Source: Pseudomonadota bacterium (GTDB lineage: Bacteria > Pseudomonadota > Gammaproteobacteria > Eutrophobiales > Eutrophobiaceae). From it: 40,937 nt of DNA. This document shows, piece after piece, positions 1-7,335 of this stretch (positions are counted from its first letter, which is position 1; every line of letters starts with the position of its first letter). The notes beneath the pieces were generated by a model that was not told the DNA's origin, made no database searches, and saw only the letters and a list, made by a program, of their open reading frames with translations. The stretch spans positions 1-40,937 of the forward strand of contig JABFGI010000015.1 in assembly GCA_013112535.1 (NCBI GenBank). The letters run 5' to 3'. The position numbers and the translations under genes are program-made.

Positions 1-111
1 ATCCGTGAATATAACGAAGAACGGCCACATGATGCGTTGGGAGATTTAACACCTAATGAATATTTAATGACCAATAATCCGCTGGAAAACTCTAATTTAG
101 CTTGGAACTAA
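1..111 (+). CDS. IS3-family transposase OrfB, C-terminal fragment
   Basis: The reading frame is open from the first base and gives 36 residues ending in TAA. It contains the signature YNEERPHDALGDLTPNEY, typical of the extreme C-terminus of IS3-family OrfB (rve/DDE integrase domain), where the RPH-ALG-LTP-E-Y pattern follows the last catalytic glutamate. The catalytic residues themselves are upstream of the window. The stop lies 16 bases before the end of the terminal repeat. The family is confident; the subgroup is not. Confidence 0.85.
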   Translation: MREYNEERPHDALGDLTPNEYLMTNNPLENSNLAWN

Positions 112-127
112 AATGGGGAGGTTTACA
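1..127 (+). mobile_element. IS3-family insertion sequence, right (3') end
   Basis: The last 127 bases of an insertion sequence: the transposase 3' end plus the terminal inverted repeat. Read on the minus strand from 127, the end is TGTAAACCTCCCC. The 5' end of another copy at 40811 begins TGTAACCCTCCCT, so 11 of the first 12 bases match, as expected for the two ends of one IS type. Sequence to the right of 127 is a TPM-domain gene that the element has interrupted. The rest of the element lies outside the window, so the target duplication cannot be checked. Confidence 0.85.
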
Positions 128-360
128 TATCCACCAAGATTATTTAACGTGATCACAACAACCTGATTGGTTGTTGCATTTTCATGTTGTGACAGTCGTG
201 CGGCTATTCTTTGTTCGATTGCGTCATCCAGCATGTGCGCATTATCGATAACGCGGCCAGTTAGTTCAGGAAACGTTGGTTTCGCATGTAGCAAGTTAAA
301 TGAGAAGAGTAGACATAGTGGAACAAGCATTACTTGCCAATGTCTTTGAATTAAACTCAC
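97..360 (-). pseudogene. TPM-domain protein truncated by IS3 insertion
   Basis: GTG start at 360 overlapping the stop of the upstream gene (GTGA), then a signal peptide (about residues 1-26, ending LLHA-KP) and the first part of a TPM domain. It closely follows the paralogue at 971-1684 (shared motifs LTGRV-DNA-ML, HENATTNQVVV and NLGGY). Homology stops exactly at NLGGY, where the IS3 terminal repeat begins (base 127). The remaining 10 codons are read through the IS end and stop at 97. In the intact paralogue the domain goes on with a DIDTYGYQLGRKWGIG motif, absent here. This is the third TPM gene of the lemA operon, almost certainly inactive. Only 127-360 is native sequence. Confidence 0.85.
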
Positions 361-971
361 TTCAGTATAATGAGATGGTTCGCTAATTCATTTTTTTGTT
401 CTGTTGCAGGGGCATATTTTTTCAACAATTCGCCGGAAGCCTGAATACAGTTTATAAAGCCCTCTTTTGTTTTACCTGCTTTCACTTGCTTTATAAACTC
501 ATTAATAATTTCTTGCCACTGTTCATTTGAGACATACTGGCTTATACCTTTATCTGCAATGATTTCCACATAGTGCTCTGCTTCTGAAACAAAGATTAAA
601 ACACCCATTTCATTTTTAGTATGTTGCAGGTTATTTTCAAGAAATTGACGACATGCCAGATTTGATGCGCGCCAATACTTAACGCTTTTCGGAACAAGCA
701 TCATCATTAAAGATTGAATACGAAAAACAAGAACAAGCAAAATAAAAGCAAGCCATTGCAGCAGAAGTAAATCATTACCACTTAACCATAGTGGTGTAAA
801 TTTAATAATAATGGGAATAAGTAACGCGATCAGCGCGGCCCATAAAGTTGGAATATAATAATAATTATCTGCCTGTTTAGCCAGAACCGTAACCAGCTCT
901 GCATCAGTTTCATTTTCCAAATCTGATATAGCAGATGAAATTTCTTTTTGTTGTTCTTCATTCAATATCAT
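357..971 (-). CDS. TPM-domain membrane protein
   Basis: A protein of about 204 residues of the TPM (YgcG-type) family, the second TPM gene after lemA. The N-terminal segment (LNEEQQKEISSAI, then DAELVTVLA) and the segment around NEMGVLIFVSEAEHYVEIIADKGI are the two halves of a TPM domain. Between them sit two hydrophobic stretches, so the domain is split by a membrane hairpin and faces the cytoplasm or membrane surface. No signal peptide. Start choice: an AGGAGG lies directly against the ATG at 977 (no spacer) but six bases before the ATG at 971. The latter overlaps the upstream stop as TAATG and is preferred. The biochemical role of such proteins is unsettled; the lemA-TPM-TPM order is common and suggests an envelope function. 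Confidence 0.85.
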   Translation of the reverse strand: MILNEEQQKEISSAISDLENETDAELVTVLAKQADNYYYIPTLWAALIALLIPIIIKFTPLWLSGNDLLLLQWLAFILLVLVFRIQSLMMMLVPKSVKYWRASNLACRQFLENNLQHTKNEMGVLIFVSEAEHYVEIIADKGISQYVSNEQWQEIINEFIKQVKAGKTKEGFINCIQASGELLKKYAPATEQKNELANHLIILK

Positions 972-1684
972 TACCATCCTCCTGATGCACCACCACCACC
1001 GAAACTACCACCGCCGCCAGAGAAACCGCCACCACCACTGGAAAAACCCCCGCTACCATAAGAACCGCCATACCTGCCATTCGTAATTCCACCTAGAAAG
1101 CCCCAGCCCCAAAATAATAAAAAGATAATCATAAAGATGATACCTAACGGGTCGTTATCGGATTTACTGCGCTTGTGCGTCTTCATTTTATATTTGCCAC
1201 CAAGGGCATTGATAATTGAAGAAACACCTTGTTCGATTCCTTTTTCAAACTGAGCTTTTTTGAAATAAGGCACAATGACACTATTAATAATATTGGCGCT
1301 GATAGCATCAGTCAGCGTACCTTCCAGTCCATAACCGACTTCAATACGAACCTTGCGTTCTTTTTTTGCAACGATCAGTAAGACGCCGTTATTTTTATTT
1401 TTTTGTCCAATCCCCCACTTTCGTCCCAACTGATAACCATAGGTGTCTATGTCGTAACCTCCGAGATTCAACAAGGTCACCACAACAACCTGATTAGTCG
1501 TTGCGTTTTCATGAGCGGCAAGTTGATCTGTTAAGCGTTTTTCAGTACTACTACCTAGCATTTTCGCGTTATCGACTACGCGGCCAGTTAATTTGGGAAA
1601 GGAAGGTTTGCTATAAGCAAGGTTGCTAAAAATAATTAGAAAAGCAGCAGCGAGTAATATCCATTGTTGTCTTTGCTTATTCAT
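971..1684 (-). CDS. TPM-domain protein with Gly-rich tail (YgcG-like)
   Basis: 237 residues. A signal peptide (about 1-25, ending AYS-KPSFP) leads into a complete periplasmic TPM domain (about 30-160) with LTGRVVDNA, NQVVVVTLLNLGGY, NNGVLLIVAKKERKVRIEVG and GLEGTLTD. A hydrophobic segment near residues 182-200 (GIIFMIIFLLFWGWGFLGG) follows, and then a Gly/Ser-rich tail ending SGGW. This architecture is the standard YgcG form: domain outside, one membrane anchor, flexible tail. It is translated after lemA (25-base gap) and overlaps the next TPM gene as TAATG, so the three are probably co-expressed. Family known; substrate unknown. Confidence 0.9.
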   Translation of the reverse strand: MNKQRQQWILLAAAFLIIFSNLAYSKPSFPKLTGRVVDNAKMLGSSTEKRLTDQLAAHENATTNQVVVVTLLNLGGYDIDTYGYQLGRKWGIGQKNKNNGVLLIVAKKERKVRIEVGYGLEGTLTDAISANIINSVIVPYFKKAQFEKGIEQGVSSIINALGGKYKMKTHKRSKSDNDPLGIIFMIIFLLFWGWGFLGGITNGRYGGSYGSGGFSSGGGGFSGGGGSFGGGGASGGW

Positions 1685-1709
1685 AAAAATCCCTTTATTA
1701 GAATATAAT

Positions 1710-2306
1710 TTAAAAAGAAACTTTTGGTACTTCGTCAGCTTTTTCTGCTGTTGCAGTATAATACGACTCCCTGATTTTCATTTCGTTGTATAACCATTGG
1801 TGCCATATACGACCAGGAAAAGTACGTATCTCTGTATTATAAAGCTTAATGGCTTCGATATAATCACGACGAGCAACGGAAATTCGATTTTCTGTCCCTT
1901 CCAACTGTGACTGCAATGCTAAAAAATTCTGATTGGATTTTAGATCAGGATAACGCTCAACAACAACCATCAATCGTTGCAAAGCACCACTTAATGTTGC
2001 CTGAGCTTCCTCAAACTGTTTTAATTTTTCCGGATTATTAATCAGATCACCGCTTGCCTGTAATCCACCAACTTTTGAACGAGCTTCAACAACTGCCATT
2101 AATGTGTCTTTCTCGTGTGCCGCATATGCTTTAACGGTTTCAACCAGGTTTGGAATTAAGTCAGCACGACGTTGATATTGATTTTCTACTTGTGACCAGG
2201 CTGATTTAACCTGTTCATCATAAGTGGGGATATTATTAATACCACAACCTGATAATAATAAAATGGATACCAATAATAGTACTTGTGTACAGAAACGCTT
2301 ACTCAT
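1710..2306 (-). CDS. lemA: LemA family lipoprotein
   Basis: 198 residues. The N-terminus is a lipoprotein signal peptide with lipobox LSGC (Cys at 21), so the protein should be anchored in a membrane facing the periplasm. The rest is the helical LemA domain with YDEQVKSAWSQVENQYQRR, DLIPNLVETVKAYA-HE, VVEARSKV and ERYPDLKSNQNFLALQSQLE, all hallmark LemA segments. It is the first gene of an operon followed by three TPM-domain genes. A start at 2306 is supported by AAGGAA eight bases upstream. LemA function is not well defined; the constant pairing with TPM proteins is known from many genomes. Confidence 0.93.
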   Translation of the reverse strand: MSKRFCTQVLLLVSILLLSGCGINNIPTYDEQVKSAWSQVENQYQRRADLIPNLVETVKAYAAHEKDTLMAVVEARSKVGGLQASGDLINNPEKLKQFEEAQATLSGALQRLMVVVERYPDLKSNQNFLALQSQLEGTENRISVARRDYIEAIKLYNTEIRTFPGRIWHQWLYNEMKIRESYYTATAEKADEVPKVSF

Positions 2307-2486
2307 AATGAAAATTCCTTATTTAATAACCTGAGTCTTAACAAAAGCTTTAATAAGTGAATAATAAACATATTATTACTCCGCATGCATATATATTTTC
2401 ATTCTAATTATGAAATTTTTAACTAAATTCTGAATAAAACAGGAAGATGATACTAATTTGGAAGAAAATTGCGTTTAGTAAAAAAT
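2307..2486. other. AT-rich spacer upstream of lemA
   Basis: No reading frame or RNA gene seen. It must hold the lemA promoter on the minus strand. The best guess I can see is TTCAGA, 16 bases, CATAAT near 2405-2435 on the minus strand, which is weak. The spacer is bounded on the right by the terminator of the next gene. Confidence 0.4.
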
Positions 2487-2520
2487 ATATTTCCTCTGGT
2501 TATTAAACCAGAGGAAATAT
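2487..2520 (-). terminator. Rho-independent terminator of the 96-residue zinc-ribbon gene
   Basis: A perfect 14-base inverted repeat (ATATTTCCTCTGGT / ACCAGAGGAAATAT) around a 6-base loop. On the minus strand the stem is followed by ATTTTTTAC, a good U-tract, and it lies about 50 bases past the stop of the minus-strand gene ending at 2572. Confidence 0.85.
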
Positions 2521-2571
2521 TAGTTTTTCAGCAAGGAGGAAGAAAACCTAATCTCTAGAGATACAATTTAT

Positions 2572-2862
2572 TTATATGGCGTTAGCACCTACTTTATGTT
2601 CTTCATCGATAGTCCTTAAAGGTACCACTTCCTTATATTTACTTAACATAAGATCAATACATTCTGTTTGTGCCACTGTCTGATTTTCCCAACCTTCGAA
2701 CAGGTTAACGCCAACAAACCATTTGGATTTGTGATCTCGGCAGATAAACCAGTGTTCTTTCCCTAGATTGACGAAACCATCCGTCTTCCCACAACTTGGA
2801 CAAACGCCGCAGCGCATACTGTATTGAATTTCTGGAAACGGCATAACATTAGTAGGAATCAT
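2572..2862 (-). CDS. Small zinc-ribbon-like protein, function unknown
   Basis: 96 residues, soluble, no signal peptide. It carries a likely zinc site: C21-P-S-C24 and C41-R-D-H44, a CxxC-x16-CxxH spacing, followed by a conserved-looking W48-F-V-G-V-N-L-F-E-G-W segment. C18 is an additional cysteine. I recall similar stand-alone hypotheticals in proteobacteria but know no function for them. The start is well supported by AGGAGGTG five bases upstream, and a strong terminator follows, so it is a single-gene transcript. It could be a nucleic-acid or protein-binding module. Confidence 0.7.
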   Translation of the reverse strand: MIPTNVMPFPEIQYSMRCGVCPSCGKTDGFVNLGKEHWFICRDHKSKWFVGVNLFEGWENQTVAQTECIDLMLSKYKEVVPLRTIDEEHKVGANAI

Positions 2863-3038
2863 AGAACACCTCCTGAGGTGTGGTTGCCTACAAAATAGAA
2901 AGCAATCTCTATACCATAAAAGTCTAGTCGGCTTTTATGACATTTTCAGGACAAATTAGCGGCATTATGACTAAAACCTGTAATGATTTTTGAGGATAAA
3001 TTAAGGGTAAAATGAAGTAATTATCTAATAATTATTAT

Positions 3039-3251
3039 CTATTCATTAAGTTGCCGAAGTTTCTTATCAATTGACTCTAGCTCTTCTTCTGCTACGCGAG
3101 CTATTTCAAATAAAACGTCAGAATTTTCTAATTCTGTCGCCCTTTCCTCAGAATCTGCACTATATCCGCGCGATAAATCCTGACGAATTTTTTGAATTCG
3201 CTCTTCAAGTTCATTTTTTTTGGCCAATAATTCTTCTTTTTCCTGACTCAT
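3039..3251 (-). CDS. DksA/TraR-like coiled-coil mini-protein lacking the zinc finger
   Basis: 70 residues, nearly all charged helix: helix one about 3-26, a turn at SRGYSAD (27-33), helix two about 34-68. The turn carries D33-S-E-E-R-A38, which lines up with the DksA coiled-coil tip motif D-x-x-D-x-A (E. coli DPVDRA). The following ELENSDVLFEIARVAEEELESI resembles the return helix of DksA/TraR proteins. The C-terminal Cys4 zinc finger and the DksA N-terminal region are absent. By homology the tip could enter the RNA polymerase secondary channel; that is inference. A cytoplasmic stand-alone coiled coil with another target is the alternative. It is a single gene with no close operon partner. 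Confidence 0.7.
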   Translation of the reverse strand: MSQEKEELLAKKNELEERIQKIRQDLSRGYSADSEERATELENSDVLFEIARVAEEELESIDKKLRQLNE

Positions 3252-3376
3252 AATATTAGTTCCACTGTGATATATACTTCCAGTTTAGATAATTCATTAT
3301 TATTAATATTGACCTCGATCAAAATTAACTTCTAATGATTAAGATCGTTAGCTCAGGGACAACCCAATTCTCATCG

Positions 3377-3643
3377 CTATTTCTGATCCTGTTTTTTCTT
3401 AATCATTTTTTCTTTTTCTGCTTTCGGCATCTTTTTAATTACCGCTTCACGCTTACTTGCAGAAGAACGATCTGTATGGGATTCCTGATAAACGATTGTG
3501 ACTGGTCGTCGCGCCCGAGTATAAGCCGAGGCAAGACGGTCATCATGATTATGTTCATTAAGTCTTCGATTTAAATCCAGGGTAATACCTGTATAGAGTG
3601 AATTATCTGAACAACGTAGAAGGTAAACTTTCCAATTAGACAC
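3377..3643 (-). CDS. GIY-YIG nuclease superfamily protein (UPF0213/YhbQ-like)
   Basis: 88 residues, the usual size for the stand-alone YhbQ group. It has the family pattern: VYLLRCSDNSLYTGITLDLNRR near the N-terminus (the GIY-YIG strands in the L-R-C / L-Y-T-G form, with the catalytic Arg in RR), then HN, AYTRARRPVTIVYQE and SKREAVIKKMPKAEKE. The C-terminus is very lysine-rich. GTG start at 3643 with no obvious ribosome site. Members are linked to DNA-processing activity in some species, but the role of most is unknown. Confidence 0.85.
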   Translation of the reverse strand: MSNWKVYLLRCSDNSLYTGITLDLNRRLNEHNHDDRLASAYTRARRPVTIVYQESHTDRSSASKREAVIKKMPKAEKEKMIKKKQDQK

Positions 3644-3693
3644 TTTATGATTTTACAACCAGAGAATACTTTGAAATGAAAAAGCGACAGGAC

Positions 3694-6033
3694 TTATAGA
3701 CCGTTTAATAATTCTTCAGCATCTGCCTTGGCAACGTAATACCATCCAGTTGAATTCAACTTATAATAGGCAATCACTTTTTCACGACCACGTTCTATAT
3801 AGAAGTAATGGCCAGATTGGCCTCTGGATACTTTATTAACAACATATTCATTTGGAAAAAGGTCCAGTTCCTCCGTTGAATTAATCAATGTTCCAATTGC
3901 ATAAGATGCAAATTTATCTGCTGAACTTACAACAATTTCTGCTTTCTCGTTTAGTAGATATGTTTCTTCGAGTCCATCGACAAACAGTGGCATTAATTTT
4001 TTCTTGATAAAATCAAGTGTTAATTCCACTCCGGCAACACCAATAAATTTACCTTCATTATCAAAAAGTGGTGTCGTACATGGTAATAAAAGACCTCGCC
4101 CACCAACATCAATATACGGTTTTAACCAGCTAATACCGGTATTCTTCATCGAACTTCTATACCAGGGACGTTGTCTGGTATCAAACGCATCCGGATAACC
4201 TGATTTACCTGGATAAGCAGCATGGATACCTTCTTCCAAACCGACATAGGCCCAGACGATGGGCAGGCCTTCATTCATTATTATATCGTGCGCCATCTTA
4301 TTATCATCCGGTGGCACATCTTCTTTGTAACTCTTTAACATCAGCGATTTAAATGAATGACGTAACGGATTTAAACGTTCCAATGTTTCTTTAACGTAAA
4401 ATTCATTTACATCTGGTGCCAGTTTATAAACATGATAATCAACACTGATTGGTAAACCATAGACATCAGAAAATTTATAATCTGCTGGGCCTTCTCCGGG
4501 AATAGCAATAGTCTCGCTGGTATAATATTTCGACTCATCCCTGTTACCCTGATTTAATAAATTTTTTGAACCAATAGCCAGTCCTTCAAGAATACCTTCA
4601 TACTTCAGGAACTGCGTATCAATCTGTTGTGACTTGGTTGATACCGCAGTAATAAATTTATTTGTCTTTAAATCTTCACTCTGTGTTTCTTTCATCGTCT
4701 GCACTTGCATAAACAACGCTGCAACGACTAAAGCAAATGATCCTAATAAGGATAGCCCCATGATATTTACGGCAGCTTTTTGATGATGCGAAACCCAACG
4801 CATAATCTTTTGTTTTCTTGATTCTGGACGCGCTTTAATCGCTTCACCGTGAATAAAACGACGGATATCATCAGCAAAATCAGCAACAGTCGGGTAACGG
4901 TCTTCCGGCATGTATTGCGTTGCTTTTTTAACAATCGCTAATAACTGTTCTTGTGCCACTTCCTGTTTGCCATAGACGGGTGGCGGGTCGATGTGACCTC
5001 GTCGTGCCTTCATCATCACTTCATCGGTATTCTTACCATTGATTGCACGATGAAAAGTAACTAATTCAAACAGAATCAACCCCAGTGCATAAAGGTCGCT
5101 TCGATGATCGAGTATATCGTGTTCGCCTTCAGCCTGTTCTGGTGACATATAGGCTGGCGTACCCATAACCTGTCCCATCTTGGTTTTATCTTCATCATCA
5201 ACTTCTTCATGACCAACAAGAACCGTTTTATCGCCAAATGTACTTTTATCAACTTCAACTGTTTTCGCAATACCCCAATCCATGACATAAACTTCGTTAT
5301 ACGGACCAATCATGATATTAAGCGGTTTTAGATCACGATGTATCACACCTTTACGATGCGCATAATGCATGGCATCACAAACTTTGAGGAAATGTTCGAG
5401 TCGTGCGTGTAGCGTATGATGCTCATCTGGTTCGCCATGATTAACATACTGTTCCTGTGTTTCACGAATATGATCTTTCAAGGTAATACCATCGATCAGT
5501 TTCATGGCATAACCGACTTCTGCACCGGAAGCCATCAAACCATAAACAGGAACAATGTTCGGATGTTGTAGTTGCGCCGTGACTTGCGCTTCCATATAAA
5601 AACGTCCCAGATAACTCGGAATCTGGGCTACATGTGGATGGATCTTTTTATAGGCGACGGTTCTATTAAGTTTATTATCACGCGCAATCAGGATTTCGCC
5701 CATCGCACCTTCATCGATTGATTCGAGAACGGTATAATCTTCGTTATCAATATAGGTGCCATCGATTTCTATCGAGTTTGGCTCCGGCGCTATTTTATGT
5801 TTACCGGTAATGTCTTTGATGTCACTGATATCGGCTATTGACGTTAAATCAATTCTTTCATGTGTCTGAATGTTTTTAAATTCAGTCGCGGTTATTCGCT
5901 TACTACCATACAGATGTGAAATGAACTGTTCTTCCGTGTGTTCACCATGCTCGGCAAGGTATTCTTCACATAACGACTCCAGCTCAGACAGGCTAAGAGA
6001 CGTAATATTTTGCTTCATTGCTTCAGTTAACAT
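3694..6033 (-). CDS. Membrane Ser/Thr protein kinase with C-terminal dCache sensor
   Basis: 779 residues. About 100-400 is a Hanks-type kinase: glycine loop IDEGAMGEI (106-114), lysine in AYKK (128-130), HRDLKPLN (232-239, catalytic D234), DWG in place of DFG (252-254), and GTPAYMSPE (291-299). One membrane helix follows (about 420-443). Residues 450-775 form a periplasmic dCache-type sensor with RPWY and W-KPYID and G-FIGVAGVEL motifs. No second membrane helix follows, so the kinase is inside and the sensor is the outer C-terminus. Residues 1-95 are an acidic N-terminal region of unknown role. It is monocistronic here. FHA proteins at 29392 and 33468 are possible partners, by inference only. 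Confidence 0.9.
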   Translation of the reverse strand: MLTEAMKQNITSLSLSELESLCEEYLAEHGEHTEEQFISHLYGSKRITATEFKNIQTHERIDLTSIADISDIKDITGKHKIAPEPNSIEIDGTYIDNEDYTVLESIDEGAMGEILIARDNKLNRTVAYKKIHPHVAQIPSYLGRFYMEAQVTAQLQHPNIVPVYGLMASGAEVGYAMKLIDGITLKDHIRETQEQYVNHGEPDEHHTLHARLEHFLKVCDAMHYAHRKGVIHRDLKPLNIMIGPYNEVYVMDWGIAKTVEVDKSTFGDKTVLVGHEEVDDEDKTKMGQVMGTPAYMSPEQAEGEHDILDHRSDLYALGLILFELVTFHRAINGKNTDEVMMKARRGHIDPPPVYGKQEVAQEQLLAIVKKATQYMPEDRYPTVADFADDIRRFIHGEAIKARPESRKQKIMRWVSHHQKAAVNIMGLSLLGSFALVVAALFMQVQTMKETQSEDLKTNKFITAVSTKSQQIDTQFLKYEGILEGLAIGSKNLLNQGNRDESKYYTSETIAIPGEGPADYKFSDVYGLPISVDYHVYKLAPDVNEFYVKETLERLNPLRHSFKSLMLKSYKEDVPPDDNKMAHDIIMNEGLPIVWAYVGLEEGIHAAYPGKSGYPDAFDTRQRPWYRSSMKNTGISWLKPYIDVGGRGLLLPCTTPLFDNEGKFIGVAGVELTLDFIKKKLMPLFVDGLEETYLLNEKAEIVVSSADKFASYAIGTLINSTEELDLFPNEYVVNKVSRGQSGHYFYIERGREKVIAYYKLNSTGWYYVAKADAEELLNGL

Positions 6034-6147
6034 ATTCCGTAATATAAATAGCGATAATTTTCAGGGGTTTACAACAAGAAGAAAAATACTATCTTCTCTT
6101 AAGCTAGAAAGCCAGCAAATGATTCATTTAACGATGCAATTTCAAGA

Positions 6148-7308
6148 CTAATTAACAAACATTTCAAGTAATTCATTGAGATATCGCTGACCTTTTCTCG
6201 TTGGTTTCAGATTATTTAACTGCCAGTTAATTAAACCTTGCTCTACAGCCCGTTGTAATTCATTTTCAATATTTTTTAGTGGTAAACCGGTCCTGCTTAT
6301 ATATAAATGTGGTGGCACACCATTCGTAAGCCTTAAAGCATTCATCATAAATTCAAGTGGCAGCTCTTTTCTATTTAATGATTTTTTTTCTGTTATCGCT
6401 GATTCGGTTCCAACCAGCTCCATGTATCGTTTTGGAATCTTATGACGGGCAAACCGCTCAATTTTACCTTCTGCTACGTTCGTAATTTTTCCATGTGCAC
6501 CCGCACCAATACCCAGATAATCACCGAACTCCCAATAATTCATATTATGCACTGCGACTTGTTTGTCTTTTGCATAAGCCGATATCTCATATTGCTCATA
6601 TTTGTTTTCCTGTAAAAATGCCTGTCCCTGCTCTTGCATCGTCCAACTTTGATCATCCGAAGGGATGTCAGGCGGTTTGCTAAAAAAAACGGTATTAGAT
6701 TCTATTGTTAATTGATACCAGGAAAGATGTGAAGGTGCATTCTTAATTGCAACTTCAAGATCGTTTAAGGCCTCATTCAATGTCTGGTTTGGTAAGCCAA
6801 ACATCAGGTCAATATTAAAGTTTTCAAAGCCTGCCGATCTGGCAAAATCTATAGCTCGTTTTGCTTCGTTAGCATCATGAATACGACCTAATGACATTAA
6901 ATGTTTATCATTAAAACTCTGTATACCTATTGATAAGCGATTAATTCCCGCTTCCCGATAACCACGAAATTTTTCTGCTTCTGCCGTTCCGGGATTTGCT
7001 TCCAATGTTATTTCAATATCAGGATAAATATTGAGTCTGGCGCGCAAGGCACTTAATAATTTATCAAGTGATTTAACCGAAAATAAACTGGGTGTTCCAC
7101 CGCCTATAAAGACACTGCTGATTGTTCTGCCCCAGATACGAGGAAGCTCTGTTTCAAGGTCACGAATCAATGCATCGACATAGATGTCTTCATCATCTTT
7201 TGAAGCAGTAAATTCATGTGAATTAAAATCACAGTAGGGACACTTCTTTACACACCAGGGCAAGTGAATATAAAGCGAAAGTGGCAAAGCTTCTTTTAAA
7301 TCAAGCAT
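6148..7308 (-). CDS. hemW: Radical SAM heme chaperone HemW
   Basis: 386 residues, full length. The radical SAM cluster motif is C19-VKK-C23-PY-C26-DF near the N-terminus (LPWCVKKCPYCDFNSHEF). It is followed by FIGGGTPSLFS, E-T-L-E-ANPGT, GINRLSIGIQSF and NIDLMFGLPNQT, which together mark the HemN/HemW family; YWEFGDYLGIGAGAHG fits HemW. HemW binds heme and delivers it to respiratory proteins; it lacks true coproporphyrinogen oxidase activity. It lies 27 bases after the RND pump gene on the same strand and could be read through from it. In many relatives hemW instead directly follows rdgB, which here sits at 13597. Confidence 0.92.
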   Translation of the reverse strand: MLDLKEALPLSLYIHLPWCVKKCPYCDFNSHEFTASKDDEDIYVDALIRDLETELPRIWGRTISSVFIGGGTPSLFSVKSLDKLLSALRARLNIYPDIEITLEANPGTAEAEKFRGYREAGINRLSIGIQSFNDKHLMSLGRIHDANEAKRAIDFARSAGFENFNIDLMFGLPNQTLNEALNDLEVAIKNAPSHLSWYQLTIESNTVFFSKPPDIPSDDQSWTMQEQGQAFLQENKYEQYEISAYAKDKQVAVHNMNYWEFGDYLGIGAGAHGKITNVAEGKIERFARHKIPKRYMELVGTESAITEKKSLNRKELPLEFMMNALRLTNGVPPHLYISRTGLPLKNIENELQRAVEQGLINWQLNNLKPTRKGQRYLNELLEMFVN

Positions 7309-7335
7309 GGAGGAATAAGAATATTTTAACCCTGA

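Noticed and set aside
2572..3251. The two small minus-strand genes as a toxin-antitoxin pair
   Set aside because: They are 176 bases apart, each has its own upstream gap, and neither resembles a toxin or antitoxin.
6495..6683. Plus-strand short frames inside hemW and the other large minus-strand genes
   Set aside because: All sit inside clearly recognised genes and lack ribosome sites or family motifs.
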